The notes under the pieces: model-generated
The model's input: the letters and a program-made list of their open reading frames with translations, nothing else
What the model was told of the DNA's origin: nothing
The model's database searches: none
Program-made: the position numbers and the translations under genes
Shown here: piece after piece, positions 57,049-64,000 of the stretch
How positions within the stretch are numbered: position 1 is the stretch's first letter
How the letters are laid out: every line of letters starts with the position of its first letter
Source: Dallia pectoralis
Taxonomy: Eukaryota > Chordata > Actinopteri > Esociformes > Umbridae
DNA length: 64,000 bases
Reading direction: 5' to 3'
Assembly: GCA_029465975.1 (NCBI GenBank)
Contig: CM055748.1
Span: forward strand, 13,470,150-13,534,149

Positions 57049-57324
57049 AGCCCTCATTATGCTTCTGCGTCAACTCCACGGCGTAGCTACGCCATCACTC
57101 CTACGGCGTTGTGGCCGTTTTATGGTTCTGCGTCGTGTTGCGTTGCATTTCACCACCAGATGTATAATCTGACCAATCACAGCCCTTGTGGTCTGCGTCG
57201 CCTCGACACGTAGTTAGAATTTTTTGGAGGTGCTACAGCGTAGGGGTCGGAGAGGGGTTCGCGTCGGCACAGAGGGGTCGGAGAGGGTACGCCGTCGATT
57301 CGACGCAGAAGCATAAAACAGGCT
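57049..57324. mobile_element. Harbinger-type MITE, copy C (276 bp)
   Basis: Third copy of the family at 15361 and 54934, flanked by TTA (57046-57048, 57325-57327). It keeps GGCGTTGTGGCCGTTTTATG, closer to the ORF-bearing element at 13214-14117 than the other two are. Inserted in frem2 intron 4. Confidence 0.9.
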
Positions 57325-57327
57325 TTA

Positions 57328-58365
57328 GTCACTCCCAGATTTGGTCCCTGCTGAGTGATTCATGTCTTGCTAAACAGGGGTGAAAACCGTTCAACCTGCA
57401 GGGAAGAGTTCATTTGGGCCTAAAGATTAAGATTGAGAAGTTCAATTGAGAAATGTAAATAAAAAACGAAAAGCTTTTTTGGCTTGATACAGTATCTTTA
57501 GAACTATAGCAACTAGCAGAGACCACAATCCCAGATACTTGGAGACATAACACAACTACATCATATAGCTAGTTTAGAAACACACAGACACACACAGAAA
57601 AGATTTCCAGCAATAGCATACTGCTATAATTGGTTAGGAAAGTGTCAGAACTGACTTTAGGACAACACAGATGGTGCGTCGAGGGAGGAGGAAGAGGTGA
57701 GAGGTCGGAGCACCTGTCATATTTAAGCCAGATAATTGTTGTATTTGGAAGCTCCTTCACTCCTTGGTCTGTTGGGTCATTTAGGTGGGCTTACTTGAGC
57801 ACACACACACAGGCCCTGGCAGCATCTCTCATTCCCAGACAGGAGAGTGTTTGTGGAACTGAGCTGAGCTGACAGGTACCCTTTCTGTCCTAGACACACA
57901 GGCTGCCCTGACTTGATTGTGTTTCATTCTAAAACTTTACTTGTTTGTATATTTTCTCTCTGTCTCTCCATTTCTATCCTGTCTCACCCACCCAGTACCT
58001 GTCTCTCCCACCCAGTACCCAGCTCATGCTAATAGCAGCAGGCACACACCCCTTAAGTCATTTTTAGCTGTTATAGTCAGTTGGTTCTGCTTGTAAAACC
58101 AGATACAATGACCACCTTTTCCAATAGAGGGAAAATACTGCATTTTGGGACCCTGTCCTTGTTTGTGTATGATGTCATAGTCATTGTTTGTGCCAGAATA
58201 ATAACATTTGGGGGAAAAAAACATGAACTAGCTACATCCAATTACCTATTTAAACCGAAGGAGAATTTGAAGATGCTCCCTTACTGTGCCTTTGTATGTA
58301 TGGGTGGCTGTGTTGTCACAGGGTGTGTAGGGGAGAGCACTTCTGTGTACCAGGTGGATTAGAAG
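57328..58365. other. frem2 intron 4, no feature recognised
   Basis: Intronic sequence with no recognised exon or repeat. Confidence 0.45.
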
Positions 58366-58650
58366 CTCAGTGGGCTATTTAAGGTCCCTGGTTAGGGTCA
58401 CAGGTGCTTGTTATTAATATAATGTTACATAGGTTAGTTAATCAGTGGGCTATTTAAGGTCCCTGGTTAGGTTCACAGGTGCTTGTTATTAATATAGTGT
58501 TACATAGGTTAGTTAATCAGTGGGCTATTTAAGGTCCCTGGTTAGGTTCACTGGTGCTTGTTATTAATAGAATGTTACATAGGTTAGTTAATCAGTGGGC
58601 TATTTAAGGTCCCTGGTTAGGTTCATGGTTGCTTGTGATTAATAGAATGT
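58366..58650. repeat. 75-bp tandem repeat, about four copies
   Basis: Copies start near 58369, 58444, 58519 and 58594, with unit CAGTGGGCTATTTAAGGTCC through TTACATAGGTTAGTTAAT. Confidence 0.93.
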
Positions 58651-58985
58651 TATATTTTCATGTCGGTGAGTGTTTTGTATGTAGTTGTTCTCTGTTTAAG
58701 GTCATGCACTGTTTTATTGATTAATTAGGTCGCTTTGTGTAAGCACGTTTTCTGTTCAGTGTAAATTGATGTTTGTGTTTAATGTGTTATTGGATTAAAA
58801 CCCCCTCCAATGTTTACTCTCCGCTCTGCATCTCGCTCCCTTTACACTTCACCTTAAGGATCCGTGACAGTCAGTTCCCCCAATACGAATAATGGTTGAG
58901 TATTCAAGTCCCGCATAAATTGACATGAATTATTCCACAGCCCAGTGAAACCTGAGCTGCTCAGTGCTTTCATATGGGTGTGGTT
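58651..58985. other. Intronic spacer
   Basis: Nothing recognised. Confidence 0.4.
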
Positions 58986-58989
58986 TGAG

Positions 58990-59995
58990 GCTTGCTATGG
59001 TGTTGGGATTGTCCACGGTTCTGATAGTATCTGATAGCGTGCTCTGTTATGGTGTTGGGATTATCCACGGTTCTGATAGTATCTGATAGCGTGCTCTGTT
59101 ATGGTGTTGGGATTATCCACGGTTCTGATAGTATCTGATAGCGTGCTCTGATATGGTGTTGGGATTAACCCTGGTTCTGATAGTATCTGATAGCGTGCTC
59201 TGTTATGGTGTTGGGATTAACCCTGGTTCTGATAGTATCTGATAGCGTGCTCTGATATGGTGTTGGGATTAACCCTGGTTCTGATAGTATCTGATAGCGT
59301 GCTCTGTTATGGTGTTGGGATTATCCACGGTTCTGATAGTATCTGATAGCGTGCTCTGATATGGTGTTGGGATTAACCCTGGTTCTGATAGTATCTGATA
59401 GCGTGCTCTGTTATGGTGGTGGGATTAACCCTGGTTCTGATAGTATCTGATAGCGTGCTCTGATATGGTGTTGGGATTAACCCTGGTTCTGATAGTATCT
59501 GATAGCGTGCTCTGTTATGGTGTTGGGATTAACCCTGGTTCTGATAGTATCTGATAGCGTGCTCTGATATGGTGTTGGGATTAACCCTGGTTCTGATAGT
59601 ATCTGATAGCGTGCTCTGTTATGGTGGTGGGATTAACCCTGGTTCTGATAGTATCTGATAGCGTGCTCTGTTATGGTGTTGGGATTAACCACGGTTCTGA
59701 TAGTATCTGATAGCGTGCTCTGATATGGTGTTGGGATTAACCCTGGTTCTGATAGTATCTGATAGCGTGCTCTGTTATGGTGGTGGGATTAACCCTGGTT
59801 CTGATAGTATCTGATAGCGTGCTCTGATATGGTGTTGGGATTAACCCTGGTTCTGATAGTATCTGATAGCGTGCTCTGTTATGGTGTTGGGATTAACCCT
59901 GGTTCTGATAGTATCTGATAGCGTGCTCTGATATGGTGTTGGGATTAACCCTGGTTCTGATAGTATCTGATAGCGTGCTCTGTTATGGTGGTGCT
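58990..59995. repeat. 52-bp minisatellite with dimer structure
   Basis: About 19 copies of GGTGTTGGGATTAACCCTGG plus TTCTGATAGTATCTGATAGC plus GTGCTCTGATAT. Copies ending CTCTGATAT and CTCTGTTAT mostly alternate, giving a 104-bp higher-order unit. Early copies have ATCCACGG instead of AACCCTGG. Confidence 0.95.
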
Positions 59996-60171
59996 GCATC
60001 ATAAACATAATGACAAACTAAGACATGTTCAACATGTTTTAAGAGGCTTCCAGATCCGGTTCTTGGAATTCAAGATGTCGATATCTCCTTACATCCCACC
60101 TGTACTGCTGTTTCTCATGCTCACACCGTGTGGTTAAGTGATTCCAAGGCTAAACATCTGGAGATTGATTA

Positions 60172-60212
<41 letters not shown>

Positions 60213-60449
60213 GGGGGGCAAATGTGTGGCTGTTGATTACAGAGGGAATGTCCCACTAACAGCTGCTTTGCTCCAGAACATGTAAATCTATGCAACACAG
60301 GATGTAGTCATTTAAAGATCCTCTGCTTTATATCTCTGCAGGAATGTCATTCTCTGTTTCTTCCTTCATCTCTCCATTTTTCCCTTTTGAAAATATAGTA
60401 CAATCTTCAACCTAATAGATATGTACAATTTTAGATAACATATCTATAT
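59996..60449. other. Intronic spacer with short (TG)n
   Basis: A TG microsatellite lies at about 60174-60211. Nothing else is recognised. Confidence 0.6.
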
Positions 60450-60454
60450 TTATG

Positions 60455-61850
60455 ATAATGTCAGTCACATTGTATCCCATGATAATGTCAGTCACATGAT
60501 ATCCCATGATAATATCAGTCACATGATATCCCATGATAATGTCAGTCACATGATAACCCCTGATAATGTCAGTCACATGATATCCCCTGATAATGACAGT
60601 CACATGATATCCCCTGATAATGTCAGTCACATGATATCCCCTGATAATGTCAGTCACATGATATCCCCTGATAATGTCAGTCACATTATATCTCATGATA
60701 ATATCAGTCACATGATATCCCCTGATAATGACAGTCACATGATATCCCCTGATAATGACAGTCACATGATATCCCCTGATAATGTCAGTCACATGATATC
60801 CCCTGATAATGACAGTCACATGATATCCCCTGATAATGACAGTCACATGATATCCCCTGATAATGTCAGTCACCTGATATCCCCTGATAATGTCAGTCAC
60901 CTGATATCCCATGATAATGTCAGTCACCTGATATCCCATGATAATGTCAGTCACCTGATATCCCATGATAATATCAGTCACATGATATCCCCTGATAATG
61001 TCAGTCACCTGATATCCCATGATAATGTCAGTCACATGATCATCTCATCTTCAACCGCTTATCCGGGGTCGGGTCGCGGGGGTAGCAGCTCCAGCAGGGG
61101 ACCCCAAACTTCCCTTTCCCGGGCAACATTAGCCAGCTCTGACTGGGGAATCCCGAGGCGTTCCCAGGCCAGTGTGGAGATATAATCTCTCCACCTAGTC
61201 CTGGGTCTTCCCCGAGGTCTCCTCCCAGCTGGACGTGCCTGGAACACCTCTCCAGGGAGGCGCCCAGGTGGCATTCGTACAAGATGCCCGAACCACCTCA
61301 ACTGGCTCCTTTCTATGCAAAGGAGCAGCGGCTCTACTCCGAGTTCCTCTCGGATGACTGAGCTTCTCACCCTATCCCTAAGGGAGAGGCCAGCCACCTT
61401 TCTGAGAAAACCCATTTCGGCCGCTTGTACCCGCGATCTCGTTCTTTCAGTCTCATGATATCCCCTGATAATGTCAGTCACATGATATCCCATGATAATG
61501 TCAGTCACCTGATATCCCATGATAATGTCAGTCACCTGATATCCCATGATAATGTCAGTCACCTGATATCCCATGATAATGTCAGTCACCTGATATCCCA
61601 TGATAATGTCAGTCACCTGATATCCCATGATAATGTCAGTCACATGATATCCCCTGACAATGACAGTCACCTGATATCCCATGATAATATCAGTCACATG
61701 ATATCCCATGATAATATCAGTCACAGTATATCCCATGATGATATCAGTCACTTGATATCCCATGATGATATCAGTCACTTGATATCCCATGATAATATCA
61801 GTCACATTATATCTCATGATAATGTCAGTTACCTGATATCCCCTGTCCAC
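60455..61850. repeat. 27-bp minisatellite split by a LINE 3' end
   Basis: About 22 copies before 61040 and about 15 after 61448 of ATGATATCCCCTGATAATGT plus CAGTCAC. The unit is nine codons and stop-free in some frames on both strands, so it yields long artefactual ORFs (MISPDNVSH-type). The central 0.4 kb is a LINE fragment. Confidence 0.95.
61040..61448 (-). mobile_element. LINE 3' fragment in minisatellite
   Basis: Minus-strand copy of the same LINE 3' end as 34108-34512: GFLRKVAGLSLRDRVRSSVI, RSQLRWFGHLVRMPPGRLP, RWRDYISTLAWERLG and a tail of CATCT type. The 5' end is cut near the ERTRSRVQAAE codons. CAGTCACATGAT before and CAGTCTCATGAT after may be remnants of a target duplication in the host repeat. 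Confidence 0.9.
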
Positions 61851-62285
61851 CTACATGATAACTTGAAGGCTTGTAATTCTACTCCAACGTCCGACCTGAT
61901 GCTCTGTTCAAAGCCCCACTTTGTGATTTTATAATCAGATGTTACTGTAGGCTTCAGGACATTTGGCATTCTAGTCAGAAAAAGAAAAAAAAAATTAATA
62001 TTTAATTTACAGAAGAATATCAATGTCACAGGTTATCTTTTGATGAATTTATTTTGACGAGGATAAATGCATGTTGCTTATTCATGTTGTTTCATATTTT
62101 GTAAATCACATTTATCACTGTGTAAAACACTTCATTAATATTCAGAAATAAGTTGTAAATTCATATGAGCCAAAACATTATGACCTATGAAGGGGAAGCA
62201 AATTACAGGACTTGAAGAAACTGCTGCTAATTTCTTGGTGTGAAATGCCACAGGGTTCTTGTAGAGGAAACATTAATGTAACACC
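61851..62285. other. Intronic spacer
   Basis: Nothing coding. AGCCAAAACATTATGACC at 62169-62186 resembles an end often seen in Tc1-type elements. Confidence 0.4.
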
Positions 62286-62289
62286 CTTA

Positions 62290-62712
62290 TTTTTGTCACG
62301 CGATGGAGGAGTGAAGCAAGATCCAGGCTACAATACCTTGATTTTATTAATACAAACTAAAATAACAGCGTCTATATACACGTATGTAGAAATGGTATAC
62401 GGTATCTACTGCGTCTAACTAAACATATTAATGTAAGGCAATCAAACATAGATGCAAAACAAAAGAACTACGAGCTCACATGGAGCGGCCAGAAACACGC
62501 AACACGTAATGTGGGACAATAAATCACAAAGAAAACCAGATGGTGAATACAGAGCCAGTTATGATGAGGGGATGAGAACCAGGTGTGTCGGTTGAAAAGA
62601 CAGATGTAATGATGAACACATGGAGCGGGGTGGTTAGAAGGCTGGTGACGAGCACCGCCAAAGTCTGCTCCAAGATGAAGGTGCGGCAGCTTCAGAGGGA
62701 CTTCTGACAATT
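62290..62712. repeat. Dispersed repeat, family unidentified
   Basis: Starts near TTTGTCACGCGATGGAGGAG and ends GCTTCAGAGGGACTTCTGAC. The right half (GAGGGGATGAGAACCAGGTGT, then CCAAAGTCTGCTCCAAGATG) parallels 40930-41075. No ORF. Confidence 0.5.
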
Positions 62713-62760
62713 TAGCCTTTTTATCGAAATGGTACATAGTTAAGCAGTAGACTGTCAAGT

Positions 62761-62811
62761 TAGGGTTACGGTTATGGTTGTGGGTAGGGTTGGGGTTGGG
62801 GTTAGGGTTAT
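62761..62811. repeat. Short telomere-like interstitial repeat
   Basis: About 50 bp of degenerate TTAGGG words (TAGGGTTACGGTTATGGTTG, then GGGTAGGGTTGGGGTTGGGG). Confidence 0.7.
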
Positions 62812-63269
62812 CAAAAACTGAAAATGAATATTCATATCAGGGTTTCATCATAGTGTCTAGTTTTTTCGTATATATATATATATATAGCTTTATCCTGAAC
62901 CACACTAGTAAGTGACAGAATGCTATGCCACCAAAAAGCCAGCAGAGCTGGACGGTGAGTGGAAAAAACGTAGATGCTTTGTAAATACTTTTCAATGTAT
63001 AACACAAATCTTGTAGGTCATTTATAGTTTGATAATACATAAATTATGTCCACATTATGTCGTTTTTTGAAACATCGCATAAAATGCTAATCTATTTTTA
63101 TCAAAGTTGCATTAAGTATGGTTTGAGTTACCATTCTAATTTGGACAAATACTTTATAAAATACTTCGTTGGAACAGACTGTTGCGACACCATCTTTGAA
63201 AAAATTGACAGTATTTTACTGCTGGAAGGAGTATATTGTATTCATAATGGAATAGAAATGCAATTAACA

Positions 63270-63660
63270 TAGGAAGACAGACAGGCCGTTATAACCGGTG
63301 GTAATTTTCCTGCAAAAAATGAAAAGGTGTCAGTGAGTACTGTTTCCTCTACTGTTTAAACGCATTTGGAAACTATGACAGGAAAAGATCTGGCAGACCC
63401 AGGCCACAACAGAATCAGAAGACACGTTTCTGAGTCAACAACTTGCGTGATTGGTGGCTCACAGGACACAGCTTAAATCACAGAATAAAACTGGTGGAAA
63501 AGGCAGCTTTCCTGGGACCTGACTACAGCCAGTTGAGTACGAAAGTCTTAAACCCCATAGAGTAGGTGTGGGATGAACTTAAACCCCATAGAGTTGGTGT
63601 GGGATGAACTTTGCAGGAAGGTGAAGGCCAAGAAACCGACCAGGGAAACATTTTTGTTGT
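63270..63660 (+). pseudogene. Tc1-type transposase remnant
   Basis: Fragments in different frames: VSTV-like sequence near 63330, then KRIWKL, ATTESEDTFLSQQL near 63405, then KPHRVGVG repeated and DELCRKVKAKKPTR near 63600. They match the helix-turn-helix end and the C-terminus of Tc1 transposases. Most of the DDE catalytic region is missing, and a roughly 34-bp segment (CTTAAACCCCATAGAGT) is tandemly duplicated at 63547-63610. Non-functional. Confidence 0.7.
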
Positions 63661-64000
63661 CTGCATCACCGTTGGGAAGAACTTTAAAAATAATATTTCA
63701 TTTCTATTGTAGTAGTAGATAATGTAAGTCACATGATATATTTTTCTTGGTTACTGAATACTTCTACTGTGTACTTTGAAGGGAACTGGGTACCTGGTGA
63801 TTACCAGTAACGGCTAATACGCACAGCAGTATTATGTTTGGCAAAACAGTTAGCAACTTGTCATTGCTTTCCCAGACAATGTCAAAACTGAGTTACAGTA
63901 ATATCCATCGTTTATGTTAGTAGCTCGGTCAAAGAAGAACATCGGACACATATACATCGTTATACTTTAAAGAATTGCGGAAAACGAATCATCTTCAGGA
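63661..64000. other. Window end, nothing recognised
   Basis: Presumed frem2 intron 4. No exon recognised. Confidence 0.4.

Noticed and set aside
60412..61850. Long ORFs on both strands (VTDIIMGYQ and MISPDNVSH repeats)
   Set aside because: They come from a stop-free 27-bp minisatellite interrupted by a LINE fragment.

Overview
The window is from a ray-finned (teleost) fish nuclear genome. The evidence is the set of fish-type transposable elements (DIRS, Rex1-like, L2-like, Ty3/gypsy, hAT, PIF/Harbinger, Kolobok-like, Tc1), the very high density of minisatellites, intron-containing genes, and one clear vertebrate host gene whose predicted protein reads as FREM2. The repeat families resemble those common in pike and salmon relatives, but the species cannot be fixed from the sequence alone. 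A run of 500 N (18501-19000) is an assembly gap.

Layout. 1-6310: a decayed Ty3/gypsy LTR element whose protease and reverse transcriptase section is replaced by a broken hAT transposon, itself carrying a MITE. 6440-11380: a Myb/MADF-like remnant, then a 4.7-kb array of a 37-bp minisatellite. 11380-15650: hAT and SINE fragments, a PIF/Harbinger copy that still holds the start of its ORF, a Rex1-like LINE 3' half, and a Harbinger-derived MITE. 16178-17342: a fold-back element with long terminal inverted repeats and an 8-bp target duplication. 18060-20445: minisatellites, the gap, and a two-exon pseudogene fragment of the splicing kinase PRPF4B. 21300-24960: a GGGCCC-rich repeat and an internally deleted DIRS element in which part of the tyrosine recombinase ORF appears amplified into a 22-bp minisatellite. 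25460-32700: nested LINEs (L2-like, Rex1-like and another) with a Kolobok-like TTAA transposon inserted in the Rex1-like copy. 33700-37170: a 47-bp minisatellite split by a LINE with a 5' inversion. 37200-44200: gene-poor, with older repeats.

44250-64000 holds the one convincing host gene, frem2, on the + strand: promoter with a duplicated CCAAT module, a 4-kb first coding exon, and coding exons 2 to 4. These four exons encode the signal peptide, the N-terminal region and all twelve CSPG repeats (about 1,700 residues). The Calx-beta domains, transmembrane segment and cytoplasmic tail must lie beyond position 64000. Introns 3 and 4 are filled with minisatellites, two Harbinger MITEs, a LINE 3' end inside a minisatellite, and a Tc1 remnant.

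No operon, CRISPR array, rRNA or functional tRNA gene was seen. Almost every other long open reading frame is either a decayed transposon gene or an artefact of a tandem repeat. Of the mobile elements, the most unusual are the Kolobok-like element with convergent THAP and P2X7-like reading frames, the DIRS element with its recombinase-derived minisatellite, and the fold-back element.
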